A stretch of 64,000 nt of DNA from an uncultured bacterium (GCA_903864835.1 CAIPHK010000015.1:1-64000), one strand, 5' to 3'; shown: positions 17,984 through 27,077, counted from the first letter of the stretch. Numbers and translations are program-made. The notes: generated by a model not told the origin, from the letters alone.

Positions 17984-18580
17984 GTGCCCCTATCACAATC
18001 AATTTCTCGCTATTACGATGATCGGGCGGCCCGTTATTCACAGTCCTACCAACGCTGTGGATGGCGGTCCCCCAACACTCAGCACCAACGATTCTGGGCA
18101 CTCACTCATCACTTTGAACTCAATGACGCCATCGTCTTAGATGCAGGCTGTGGTGATGGGGAGTTTTTTTCGTTTACAAAATCCGAATTTCCCCACTGGC
18201 GCTATGTCGGTATTGATCTCAGTTCTGGCATGATCACGCAGGCAAGAGAGCGGTTTCCAGATGCATTATTTATGGAAGCCGACCTCCAAAAATTTACCGG
18301 GGATTACGATTACGTCATCTGCTCTGGCGCACTTAACCACCAAAACGCTACGCCTATGGAAACCCTACTCAGCGCACTAACGTCGCTCTACACCATGAGC
18401 CAAGTGGCCACCGCGATCACCCTATTGTCCAATCAATGCCCGACCGAGGAACAATCCGAACCGTTTTTCTACTATGATCCCCGCGCGGTTTTGGGGCTGG
18501 CCCAAACGCTAACACCCTACGTTGATCTAAACCACACCTATGCGCGTAATGACTTCTGCTTAACTCTCTTTAGACGGTAG
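17984..18580 (+). CDS. class I SAM-dependent methyltransferase, substrate unknown
   Basis: This 198-residue protein has the class I methyltransferase core: motif I VLDAGCGDGEF, an acidic end of strand 2 (GIDLSSGM) and motif III-like FMEADLQKF. The N-terminus resembles small-molecule methyltransferases of the Methyltransf_25 type. The GTG start lies 3 bases after the asd stop with no clear ribosome-binding site, which suggests translational coupling. Its 3' end overlaps the convergent panC by 21 bases. The substrate cannot be inferred. Confidence 0.8.
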   Translation: MPLSQSISRYYDDRAARYSQSYQRCGWRSPNTQHQRFWALTHHFELNDAIVLDAGCGDGEFFSFTKSEFPHWRYVGIDLSSGMITQARERFPDALFMEADLQKFTGDYDYVICSGALNHQNATPMETLLSALTSLYTMSQVATAITLLSNQCPTEEQSEPFFYYDPRAVLGLAQTLTPYVDLNHTYARNDFCLTLFRR

Positions 18581-19423
18581 GCTCAACGGCACATTGTCGA
18601 TAAGGCGGGTTCCGTTAATCCAAATGGCCGCCACCAATCGACTGGAATGAGTCACCCACCGCTGCTTCCGAATAGTCGGATCGACCACCTCTACGTAATC
18701 GATGGTGATTGCAGGATACTTCGCTAATTGTGCACGGACAGTATTTTCAATACGTTTCACGTCCCGCTCTCCACTCCACACAGCGTCCATCGCACCAGAT
18801 AACGCTCTATAAAGCTGTATCGCCGTGCCGCGATCCGTTACTGACAAATATCGATTACGTGAGCTCATCGCCAATCCATCGCCCTCTCGCACTGTAGGAA
18901 CGGACCTAATGACTACAGGAACGAATAAATCCTGGCACATCGCCCGAATAACCTGAACTTGTTGAAAATCTTTTTCCCCCAAGATCAGCTGACTCGGCAG
19001 TACACTATTTAGAAGCCGCAGAACAACGCTACAAACCCCTTCAAAAAAACGGGTGCGGGACTTGCCGCAGAGTCGTTTTCCCATTCGAGGCACCCTCACC
19101 CGAGTCGCAACGCGATAGCCAAGCGGATATAGATCCATTTCCGTTGGCGTAAACACCGCGGCTACCCCAGCACCTCTCAGCATGGCCAAATCTGATTCAA
19201 GTACTCGGGGATATTTCCCAAAATCTTCCGTAGGGCCAAATTGCCCGGGATTCACAAAAATACTCACGACCACCATTGCATCCGGGGTAGCCACAGCCGT
19301 CCGCACTAATTCCAAATGCCCCGTGTGTAATGCCCCCATCGTCGGAACTAAAACCACCACCGAACCGGCGGGCAGATCACGCCGCCATTCGTCCAACTCC
19401 GCCACGGAATTAAGAACTATCAC
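18560..19423 (-). CDS. panC: pantothenate synthetase
   Basis: This 287-residue ATP-dependent ligase joins pantoate and beta-alanine. The nucleotidyltransferase motif is MGALHTGHLELV (HxGH), followed by FVNPGQFGPTEDFGKYPR and, later, MSSRNRYLS, the KMSKS-equivalent loop. The start is GTG at 19423, which overlaps the stop of the upstream microprotein (GTGA). It serves CoA synthesis together with coaBC elsewhere in the window. panB and panD are not adjacent. Confidence 0.95.
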   Translation of the reverse strand: MIVLNSVAELDEWRRDLPAGSVVVLVPTMGALHTGHLELVRTAVATPDAMVVVSIFVNPGQFGPTEDFGKYPRVLESDLAMLRGAGVAAVFTPTEMDLYPLGYRVATRVRVPRMGKRLCGKSRTRFFEGVCSVVLRLLNSVLPSQLILGEKDFQQVQVIRAMCQDLFVPVVIRSVPTVREGDGLAMSSRNRYLSVTDRGTAIQLYRALSGAMDAVWSGERDVKRIENTVRAQLAKYPAITIDYVEVVDPTIRKQRWVTHSSRLVAAIWINGTRLIDNVPLSLPSKES

Positions 19424-19572
19424 CGCATGGAACTTACTGAACTATGCGCCAAATAAAATAGAATCAAGGTCACCGCAAGGGCAACGAGTTTAAGAAACCA
19501 ATTTCTTACAATCCGGTGGCGAAACGCCTCAATCCACGGAATGATTACATTTCGGACAGGTTTTTTGTTCAC
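19420..19572 (-). CDS. 50-residue membrane microprotein overlapping topA and panC
   Basis: A GTG-started frame (19570-19572) has GAGGA 5 bases upstream. It begins inside the 3' end of topA in another frame and ends with TGA overlapping the panC GTG (GTGA). The product is a basic N-terminus, then one hydrophobic helix (residues 25-42, WFLKLVALAVTLILFYLA) and a short polar tail. The NWFLKLVALAV stretch resembles the N-terminal anchor of YbbR/CdaR proteins, but no YbbR domains follow. The ribosome-binding site and both overlaps argue for translation; there is no homology evidence. Confidence 0.45.
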   Translation of the reverse strand: MNKKPVRNVIIPWIEAFRHRIVRNWFLKLVALAVTLILFYLAHSSVSSMR

Positions 19573-21613
19573 TTTTTCCTCGCGATTGTTTCATCACCAT
19601 CAGAGGGTTTGCACATGCCGGGCAGGGTTCCGGGATTGGCTTATCCCACAATGCAAACGTACAGGTTGGATAATTCCCACACCCATAAAATATTTTTCCT
19701 CGTTTGGAACGCTTTTCAGAAATAGGTCCTCCACAGTCAGGGCACATTACCTCTAAATCCTTACGGATCGATTTTGTATTTTTACATTCTGGGAAATTAG
19801 AACATGCAAGAAAATCACCAAAACGCCCCGCTTTAATTACCATCGGGTGACTACATTTTTCACAGACATCCTCAGTTGGGCGATCTGTGTTTATTTTCTC
19901 CATTTCCGTATCCGCTTTTTTGAGCATCGTTACAAATGGATCATAAATTTGTCGCACAATTTCGAACCAAACATGTTTACCTTCGGTAATCTCGTCCAGC
20001 CGATTTTCCATTTCTGCAGTAAATTCGGTATCGATAATTTGCGAGAAAAATTCCTGCAGTTTATCGTTAACCAACATTCCCAAATCAGTGGGAAACAAGG
20101 TCCGTTTTTCTTTTTGGGCATAGCCCCGATCCACAATTAACGCGATCGTTGGCGCGTACGTGGATGGACGTCCAATACCATTTTCTTCCATTTCCTTTAC
20201 CAAAGCGGCTTCCGTAAATCGATGGGGCGGTTGGGTAAATTTTTGATCCTTGGTTAAATCAAGTAAATTCAGTGCTTGTCCCACTTCTAGAAGAGGGAGT
20301 TTCCCCTCAGATTCTTCCGAATCATTATCGGTGCTCTCGGTATATACCGACATAAACCCGTTAAACAGAATCACCTGACCCGATACTCTCAAAAAGAGTT
20401 GGCTTTGATCTTTTGCCGTAGCGGCAACCGTAACTTGGGTATTTTCTACCAACGCCGGCACCATTTGAGACGCAATAAACCGATCCCAAATTAACCGATA
20501 CAACTTATATTGATCACTGGAAATTTTTCCCTCAATTTTATCTGGAGTCCACACCATATAAGTAGGACGAATCGCTTCGTGAGCATCTTGGGCTTTACCC
20601 TTATTCTTATAAACATTGGGTTTACCTGGAAGGTATCTCTCAGAGTATCGCTCCGTAATATAGTCACGCGCAGCTGCCAGAGCCTCATCTGAAATCCGAA
20701 ACGAATCGGTTCTCATATAGGAAATCAACCCGACGGTATCGGTTCCCACATCCACCCCTTCATAGAGTTGCTGGGCGACCATCATTGTTTTTTTAGTACT
20801 CCAATTCAACTTCCGGGAGGCATCTTGTTGAAGCGTCGACGTAATAAACGGAGGTTGTGGATACCGATTTTGTTGCGTTTTCTTCAGATCGGACACCAAG
20901 TACGATGCGTCTTTAAGTAAATCAAAATAGCGAGTGGCATCCGCCTCGGTTCGAGGATCCGCTTTATCCTGATTTTTACCCTCTGATATCAATTTTGCCG
21001 AAAATTTGCCGCGTTCAGAATCCAATAACGCCGCAACCACCCAATATTCTTCCGGAACAAAGGCTAATATTAATTTTTCACGATCACACACCAGCTTAAC
21101 GGCCACCGACTGGACCCGGCCAGCACTTAACCCTTTACGAATTTTCTTCGATAAAATCGGGCTTAATTTGTACCCTATCAACCGATCAAGAACGCGCCGA
21201 GCTTGTTGCGCATTCACCAAATCCGTATCAATATTCCGACTATTTTGAATCGCATGCTGAATGGCCTGCTCGGTAATCTCATGAAACACAATTCGACGAA
21301 CCTTGGATTCTGGAAGGTCAATCGCTTCTTGAATGTGCCACGCAATCGCTTCTCCCTCTCTGTCAGGGTCAGTCGCGATATATACGGTATCAGCGGTTTT
21401 ACCGATTTTTTTAAATTCTTTAATGAACTTATTTTTATCCTTCAAGATTTGATATTTCGGGATAAAGTCATTTTTGACATCAATACCAAGGGTATACTCT
21501 GGCAAATCTCGGACATGCCCAAAGGAGGCCTTAATCTCAAAATCTTTCCCCAAGAATTTCGAGATTGTCTTCGCTTTAGCAGGAGACTCAACAATTAATA
21601 GATTTTTTGCCAT
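19529..21613 (-). CDS. topA: DNA topoisomerase I
   Basis: This 694-residue type IA topoisomerase relaxes negative supercoils. The N-terminal Toprim region has IVESPAKAKTISKFLG and DPDREGEAIAWH. The catalytic Tyr is in GLISYMRTDS. The C-terminus carries three Cys4 zinc-finger motifs, beginning with CEKCSHPM, CPDCGGPI and CPACANPL. I chose the ATG at 21613 (MAKNLLIVES) by family N-terminus. An ATG four codons upstream at 21625 is also possible; neither has a strong ribosome-binding site. Confidence 0.97.
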   Translation of the reverse strand: MAKNLLIVESPAKAKTISKFLGKDFEIKASFGHVRDLPEYTLGIDVKNDFIPKYQILKDKNKFIKEFKKIGKTADTVYIATDPDREGEAIAWHIQEAIDLPESKVRRIVFHEITEQAIQHAIQNSRNIDTDLVNAQQARRVLDRLIGYKLSPILSKKIRKGLSAGRVQSVAVKLVCDREKLILAFVPEEYWVVAALLDSERGKFSAKLISEGKNQDKADPRTEADATRYFDLLKDASYLVSDLKKTQQNRYPQPPFITSTLQQDASRKLNWSTKKTMMVAQQLYEGVDVGTDTVGLISYMRTDSFRISDEALAAARDYITERYSERYLPGKPNVYKNKGKAQDAHEAIRPTYMVWTPDKIEGKISSDQYKLYRLIWDRFIASQMVPALVENTQVTVAATAKDQSQLFLRVSGQVILFNGFMSVYTESTDNDSEESEGKLPLLEVGQALNLLDLTKDQKFTQPPHRFTEAALVKEMEENGIGRPSTYAPTIALIVDRGYAQKEKRTLFPTDLGMLVNDKLQEFFSQIIDTEFTAEMENRLDEITEGKHVWFEIVRQIYDPFVTMLKKADTEMEKINTDRPTEDVCEKCSHPMVIKAGRFGDFLACSNFPECKNTKSIRKDLEVMCPDCGGPISEKRSKRGKIFYGCGNYPTCTFALWDKPIPEPCPACANPLMVMKQSRGKSEQKTCPKCNHSVD

Positions 21614-21721
21614 ATAAGGGGGCATTATGGGGACTGCGTTTCAGCCTTGTCAACCGAGATCACTCCCCAGTCCTCATAAATAAGATCAAATATCAGCCCA
21701 TAAGTGAATTTGGTATTCGGC

Positions 21722-23431
21722 CTAAGTTCTCAAAAACATCTTTTCAAAGTCACTCTTCGTCCATGTAATAAACAATGGTCGCCCATGGGGACAGGTATAA
21801 TTTCCGGGTGTATCAATGAGATCAGAAATCATCGCCATCACTTCTTCGGAAGCCATCCGTTTACCAGCTTTAATAGCGGCACGACACGCCATTCGTTGCA
21901 GCCGATCTTTATCCTGAAGCACCAAATCCCAACTCATATCTGGGTTATCAAAAAACGAATCCAATATCGATACAATCAATCGTTCCGGAGACGGCCCGGC
22001 CAAGCTCACTGGAACTTGTCGAACAATAATTTGATTTGCCCCAAAATCCTCCACTTCAAAGCCCATTTCCTTAAACACCGATTCCGCTTCGGCAAATCGG
22101 GCGTGTTGATCCGGGCTCAATCCGATTACCTCCGCCGCAAGGAGAGGCTGGCAATACGTCGACTCGATACTTCTATCTTTAATTTTTTCGTACAAAATTC
22201 GTTCATGTACCGCATGTTGATCCAAGACCACCAACGCATTTCCTGCGTTCACTATTAAATACGTGTCAAACATCTGGATAAACGAAATATCTCTGGTGGA
22301 TCGCGTCGGCAGTATTTCCGATTGCCCCCCCCAATCAAGCGCTTGAAATAATACATTTGTATGGGCAGCCATATTATCTGGAGGCTGATTGAGCCATACC
22401 GCAGAAGAAGGAGGTGCCATCGCAGCCAGTGGTTCCTCTCCCCGAATCCCAGACAGTGCCAAACGAACCGCTTTCATTACGACATCAAACACAAATCCCG
22501 AATTTGCAAACCGCACATCTAATTTTTGGGGATGAATATTAATATCCACATGTCCATTGGGCACACCAATATTCACTACACACGCCAAGAAGCGGCCATT
22601 GGGAATCGCGTCTGCTGCCGCTTGACTCACCGCCTTTTGAAGCACAGGACTTTTGATCAATCGCCCGTTAACAGTAACGACCTGCCGACTCCGATTTGAA
22701 TAGGTCACGGTGGGATTAGAGATCAGACCCGTCACCGAATAATCGGACAACTCAAATTTTACGGGTAGCAGCTTACCCTTGAGTTCTTTGCCCCATAGCA
22801 CGGCCAATCGATCATCTAAACTCAAAATCCCCCGAGTATTTAGAACTTCTTTTTCGTCATGAGACAATACAAATTCAATCGCAGGATAGTGCAACGCCAA
22901 GCCAACCAAAAGATCATGAATATAAGAAAATTCTGTTGCAGGTGATTTAAGAAACTTTTGCCGAACGGGAATATTTCGAAATAAGTCACGCACCGTCACC
23001 GACGTGCCTTTTGAATGCGCAACCGGAGTGATCGTCCCAATTTCCAGGCCATAGGCGTCTATTTGTGCCCCAAAGGGACTATCTGCGGTCCGAGATACAA
23101 TCTGCAGCCGCGCCACATGACGAATACTCGCTAAGGCCTCCCCCCGAAACCCCATGGATCGCGCCAAAAACAAATCGTCTACAGATTGAATTTTAGAGGT
23201 CGCATGGTCCTCGACCGCGAGGGCCAATTCACCCGCCACAATACCGCGACCATCGTCCACAACGCGAATTAAATCCGTCCCGCCACGCTGAATAAAGACC
23301 TGTATTCGTTGGGCCCCAGAATCGATACTGTTTTCGACCAATTCCTTAACGACCGACACCGGACGGTCAATGACTTCCCCCGCGGCAATTTTTGCAATGG
23401 TCAATCCGTCGAGTTTTTTAATATGATGCAT
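21722..23431 (-). CDS. mutL: DNA mismatch repair protein MutL (endonuclease type)
   Basis: This 569-residue protein has an N-terminal GHKL ATPase (KIAAGEVIDRP, DDGRGI, GFRGEALASI). Its C-terminal domain carries the metal-binding nicking motif DQHAVHERILYE (residues 404-415), with ACR and CPHGRP motifs further on. Bacteria with this motif normally lack MutH, and MutL nicks the daughter strand itself. ATG at 23431 is preceded by GAGGA; the longer open frame reaching 23521 would overlap ispD and is rejected. A G8 run lies in the linker (22325-22332). mutS is not in the window. Confidence 0.96.
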   Translation of the reverse strand: MHHIKKLDGLTIAKIAAGEVIDRPVSVVKELVENSIDSGAQRIQVFIQRGGTDLIRVVDDGRGIVAGELALAVEDHATSKIQSVDDLFLARSMGFRGEALASIRHVARLQIVSRTADSPFGAQIDAYGLEIGTITPVAHSKGTSVTVRDLFRNIPVRQKFLKSPATEFSYIHDLLVGLALHYPAIEFVLSHDEKEVLNTRGILSLDDRLAVLWGKELKGKLLPVKFELSDYSVTGLISNPTVTYSNRSRQVVTVNGRLIKSPVLQKAVSQAAADAIPNGRFLACVVNIGVPNGHVDINIHPQKLDVRFANSGFVFDVVMKAVRLALSGIRGEEPLAAMAPPSSAVWLNQPPDNMAAHTNVLFQALDWGGQSEILPTRSTRDISFIQMFDTYLIVNAGNALVVLDQHAVHERILYEKIKDRSIESTYCQPLLAAEVIGLSPDQHARFAEAESVFKEMGFEVEDFGANQIIVRQVPVSLAGPSPERLIVSILDSFFDNPDMSWDLVLQDKDRLQRMACRAAIKAGKRMASEEVMAMISDLIDTPGNYTCPHGRPLFITWTKSDFEKMFLRT

Positions 23432-23513
23432 CGTAGTCCTCATTCGTCGCAATATATATCGAAGGATATCAAAATGGGTCTCCCAATGAAACCAACGCCA
23501 GCACATCGCCGCC

Positions 23514-24194
23514 ATGTCCAATAGACGGTATAGCCTTATTGTTACCGCCGCAGGTTCCGGCCAACGCTATGGCGGACCATATAACAAAATATTTGCCCCC
23601 CTCAATGGAATCCCCATTATTGTTCATGCAATCCGTCAAACATGGGTTCCAGAAATCCATCAACTGATTGTAACTACCACCGCAGATGACGCAGAGATGA
23701 TGGCCACGATTTTAGCCGAATATGAAATTACTGCGACCATCGTAATAGGTGGGCCTACCCGACTAGAATCAGTTCAAAATGCACTCAAGCTGGTACTCCC
23801 CAATTCTTTCGCCGTAATGATCCATGATGGTGCCCGGCCGAACCCGAGCAAGGCAATGATCCACCGGCTGCTTGCGGCATCCCAACGTCATTCAGCGGTT
23901 ATTCCCGGGGTTCCATTAGCAGATACGATCAAGCAGATTGCAAATAGCACTGTCGTAACGACCATTCCCCGACATACCCTCATTGGAGTTCAAACCCCTC
24001 AACTATTTTCAAAAGACTTAATACAAACCATTCTCGCCGCATCCCCCACTGTTGAAATCACAGACGAAGCAATGTTATTGGAATCACTTGGCATTCCCAT
24101 CGTTGTGGTCGATGGATCTCCAGGTAATATTAAGATAACCCTTCCGATCGATAAGGTTATAGTGGAGGCAATTCTTACCGTCGACGCAAAATGA
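23514..24194 (+). CDS. ispD: 2-C-methyl-D-erythritol 4-phosphate cytidylyltransferase
   Basis: This 226-residue MEP-pathway enzyme transfers CMP from CTP to MEP in isoprenoid synthesis. It has the nucleotide loop TAAGSGQRYGG followed by the conserved Lys in NKIFAPL, HDGARPNPS and TDEAMLLE. It is divergent from mutL with about 80 bases between starts. Its 3' end overlaps the convergent glycosyltransferase by 20 bases. Its presence indicates the non-mevalonate route. Confidence 0.95.
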   Translation: MSNRRYSLIVTAAGSGQRYGGPYNKIFAPLNGIPIIVHAIRQTWVPEIHQLIVTTTADDAEMMATILAEYEITATIVIGGPTRLESVQNALKLVLPNSFAVMIHDGARPNPSKAMIHRLLAASQRHSAVIPGVPLADTIKQIANSTVVTTIPRHTLIGVQTPQLFSKDLIQTILAASPTVEITDEAMLLESLGIPIVVVDGSPGNIKITLPIDKVIVEAILTVDAK

Positions 24195-25797
24195 GTACAT
24201 CAGCCGACTCATAAACTAAACTATAGCCCCATTTTCCCGCCACAAGCTCGGAAATTAGAAGGCGTGCGTCCTTATAAAATTCTCGATCCCCCCCCCCCTC
24301 CAAGCCCACCTTGAAATAAGGCGTCCGTTTATCAATAACAATCCAGGTATGGTCCCTAAATGGTGGCATAATCGAAAAACCTCTGGCCCTAAAATAGGCC
24401 TCGTGCGCGTCTTGAACCACATACCGGCGTTGAATGTTTTTGACTTCCGCATCAAGGTCCAAGTACCCAATACCCAACGTTCGAAAATCAACTATTGAAA
24501 CAGTGGTCGCCAGCACCGTATCGCCCGGGGTTACCAGTGGCGCAAGAATTTGCGTGACACTCTCCCGGGCACTCCTATAAGTATCTCGGGCAACTTCGGT
24601 ATTGCGACGATGTAGCTCGGTATAGATCATGTGAACCCCGTAATTCAAATTCACCCCGATACAGGCGACTAACAGGCCAATCCCGATTCGGTTATGGAAT
24701 CGAAAAACCGTATAGACGCCCGCTATCCACATCAGCACCACGGGTACAAGATAATAGTGCGGCCACCCATTATTAACGGCTAAAACCATGTAGAGAATAT
24801 TCAAAACGGCCGTCGCCCCAACAATTCCGATCAAGCGACTCTCAAAATCCGTCCAGCGACGACAAGCGATAACGACACTTGTTGCAACAGCCCCACCCAC
24901 TATTCCAATGACTATTGGCCCCGCATAAGAAAGCATAACCCCAAATCGGAATCGATCAACAATCGATACCACCTCAGTCCCCCAAGCGAGGTTAATATCT
25001 AAAAGCCGTTTAAATGCTTTAAACCCCATTGGGTGAACGATATATGGATTCCATACAAAAAAAATGCCACTCAGGGTAACGACTATCCGACACGCATCCC
25101 GACCCATACGCCGAAATAATCCAGCGTGATATCCCTCTCTTTTGAAGTCATCCACACGGTAACTTGCCCAATAAGCCAATAGGATAGGAGTCACCAGTAT
25201 CGCTTGAAACTTCGTTCCAATCGCACACCCCAAAAATATAACCGCCCACCAAAAGAAACGGCCAGACTGTCCACGATCCCTCGCCAACGCCCAGATCATG
25301 CACACACACCAGAACAGCATTAAACAGTCCGGATGAAACCACGTTCCTACTTGCCAAACATAGGGCATCGATACAATACCAAGGGACACCCAGAGTCCTA
25401 CCCACGGCCTCCGAAATCGCGAAAAAAGATCGACAATTAGACCCAAAGAAAATGCCACAGAAAGCGTGGATATCATTCGTGGCGCCATCACAATCCAGGT
25501 CCATTGATCCGTTAGCATCCCGGGCAATGTAATGACCAAGGTCCCTAAAAAATACGCAAAGCCATAGTTAAACCAGGTGTAATTAAATGTGCCGACCCAA
25601 TCATGGCGACTAATCGCGTCCGCCATCTTAAATAATGTGCGAATAAACAAAAATTCATCCGACGCGATCACCGGAAGTTGGGTAATATCTCGATATAGGT
25701 AGCTTATCCACCCCATTCCAAAAACAACGACCCCAATGAGTCCAATTGTAACTCCCCAAAGCCACCGAGTCCCCGAGCTCTCGAATAGCCGCTTCAC
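24175..25797 (-). CDS. membrane glycosyltransferase of the GT39/PMT-like superfamily
   Basis: This 540-residue polytopic protein has about ten hydrophobic helices. The first large loop contains an Asp-Glu pair in ASDEFLF, as in dolichyl/undecaprenyl-phosphate sugar transferases of the PMT_2 fold. A C-terminal soluble domain of about 130 residues follows. I placed the start at GTG 25797, which overlaps the pth stop (GTGA); the open frame continues upstream to 25860 inside pth. An 11-base G run (24288-24298) encodes Gly-Gly-Gly 37 codons before the end and could slip. The acceptor is unknown: cell-surface glycan or glycoprotein. Confidence 0.75.
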   Translation of the reverse strand: MKRLFESSGTRWLWGVTIGLIGVVVFGMGWISYLYRDITQLPVIASDEFLFIRTLFKMADAISRHDWVGTFNYTWFNYGFAYFLGTLVITLPGMLTDQWTWIVMAPRMISTLSVAFSLGLIVDLFSRFRRPWVGLWVSLGIVSMPYVWQVGTWFHPDCLMLFWCVCMIWALARDRGQSGRFFWWAVIFLGCAIGTKFQAILVTPILLAYWASYRVDDFKREGYHAGLFRRMGRDACRIVVTLSGIFFVWNPYIVHPMGFKAFKRLLDINLAWGTEVVSIVDRFRFGVMLSYAGPIVIGIVGGAVATSVVIACRRWTDFESRLIGIVGATAVLNILYMVLAVNNGWPHYYLVPVVLMWIAGVYTVFRFHNRIGIGLLVACIGVNLNYGVHMIYTELHRRNTEVARDTYRSARESVTQILAPLVTPGDTVLATTVSIVDFRTLGIGYLDLDAEVKNIQRRYVVQDAHEAYFRARGFSIMPPFRDHTWIVIDKRTPYFKVGLEGGGDREFYKDARLLISELVAGKWGYSLVYESADVLILRRR

Positions 25798-26366
25798 AAT
25801 ACTACCGCCGACTCCGCCGCCGCCCGTCGAGTTGCCGCGTCCATATCCCCAGCCAGCCACAAAGCAATGACCTCTGACACCGGCTTGCCAAGGGCTTCTA
25901 TTTGCCGATATTCCGATGGCGAAAACGGAGACAACACAAAATCAGACACGGATCCCATCCCCGCTTTAGGCCCAATTCCTACCCGCAATCGGCAAAATTC
26001 AGTCGTCCCAAGCTCTAATACAATTGACTTCATGCCGTTGTGAGTCCCCGCACTTCCTTTTGCCCGAAAGCGCAGCTCTCCCAGAGCAATATCAAAATCA
26101 TCGTATATCACACAAATATCGGACGGAGGAATTTTATAGAAACTCATCGCTGACCGAACCGCTTTACCAGAAAGATTCATAAATGTTTGGGGGAAAAGAA
26201 CGATCGTCTTGTCATTGCCAATTCCCCGTTGAAACACCTCTGACTGATGGCGGGACGAGGGGGCGCCATAACTGTCTACCAGAACGCGCCCGACAATAAA
26301 CCCCGCATTATGCCGCGTATACTCGTATTGCTTGCCAGGATTACCCAAGCAGGCAATAAGTCTCAC
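25794..26366 (-). CDS. pth: peptidyl-tRNA hydrolase
   Basis: This 190-residue enzyme releases tRNA from prematurely dropped peptidyl-tRNA. It has the N-terminal CLGNPGKQYEYTRHNAGF with the catalytic His, then FPQTFMNLSG and IYDDFDI, and GSAGTHNGMKSI near the middle, all diagnostic. It overlaps the upstream gene by four bases (ATGA) and the downstream glycosyltransferase by four (GTGA). Confidence 0.96.
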   Translation of the reverse strand: MRLIACLGNPGKQYEYTRHNAGFIVGRVLVDSYGAPSSRHQSEVFQRGIGNDKTIVLFPQTFMNLSGKAVRSAMSFYKIPPSDICVIYDDFDIALGELRFRAKGSAGTHNGMKSIVLELGTTEFCRLRVGIGPKAGMGSVSDFVLSPFSPSEYRQIEALGKPVSEVIALWLAGDMDAATRRAAAESAVVL

Positions 26367-27067
26367 GCGACGGGTATCTCAGGCAAAGACGCTGCCGGCC
26401 CCTTAGTCGAAGTAGGCTTAGGCTCATCAGTGTATGAAGACAAAACAATTCCTGGTACCGAGTCAGTCGAAAATTTCCCGATTAACTCATGAAGTCGTTG
26501 CGCCGCATACGCATTGCCCATGTCGGCTTGCGCCGCTAGTTTCGTAATTAGTCTAACCAGCGTTTTGTCTGCTTTTTTCTTATACTCCACGGACTCTGAA
26601 GTCCCATAAATTTCAGCGACTTTGGCAGCCATCATAAATAGATTGTCGATATCTGATTTTGCAATCAATCCCTTGGAGCCCGTTGCGCCACTCTCTTTTG
26701 CAGCTTGCACCTGTTTCAACTGATTCAATCGGGTCTGAATTGTCGAATAAATCTCGGAGAATACTCGTTGATTCATTGCATCCACTCCGGAAAATGAATC
26801 CACATCATCGCTTGTAGAGCCACCATCCATGATCCCAGAGGCCAATGTTTGCGACGGATCGCCAGACGCAGACGCCCCAGGGGAGGCAGTAGCCCCCATT
26901 CCAGTTAACGATGATCCCGTTCCCAAAGCACCCAACGGATCACTAAGCCGTCCCTTAGCCTGAGCTAACATCGATTTGAACTCACTATCGGAGACCGCAG
27001 GCGCAACGGGTTGCACCGGTTGAGGTTTAAATTTTCCTGAAATTGAATCGCCTGAGGATACATTCAT
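26363..27067 (-). CDS. unrecognised 234-residue protein
   Basis: I do not recognise it. Residues 1-95 are low-complexity, rich in Ser, Gly, Ala, Pro and Asp, and probably disordered. Residues 95-215 look helical with heptad-like spacing (VFSEIYSTIQTRLNQLKQV; a later DNLFMMAAKVAEIYG), and the tail is Pro/Thr-rich. No signal peptide or membrane helix is seen. It lies 10 bases after ahcY and overlaps pth by four bases, so it is co-translated with housekeeping genes. A role in structure or partner binding is possible but not inferable. Confidence 0.7.
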   Translation of the reverse strand: MNVSSGDSISGKFKPQPVQPVAPAVSDSEFKSMLAQAKGRLSDPLGALGTGSSLTGMGATASPGASASGDPSQTLASGIMDGGSTSDDVDSFSGVDAMNQRVFSEIYSTIQTRLNQLKQVQAAKESGATGSKGLIAKSDIDNLFMMAAKVAEIYGTSESVEYKKKADKTLVRLITKLAAQADMGNAYAAQRLHELIGKFSTDSVPGIVLSSYTDEPKPTSTKGPAASLPEIPVA

Positions 27068-27077
27068 AGGGAGCTCC

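Noticed and set aside
21626-21721. About 31-codon open frame between mutL and topA on the minus strand
   Set aside because: There is no ATG, GTG or TTG at its head (it opens after a TGA inside mutL) and no ribosome-binding site; the length is within chance.
23432-23521. Upstream extension of mutL
   Set aside because: It overlaps the divergent ispD start, adds non-family residues and lacks the GAGGA site found before 23431.
25798-25860. Glycosyltransferase start inside pth
   Set aside because: It gives a Gly-rich N-terminus encoded by the pth frame; the GTGA overlap at 25797 is the typical coupled start.
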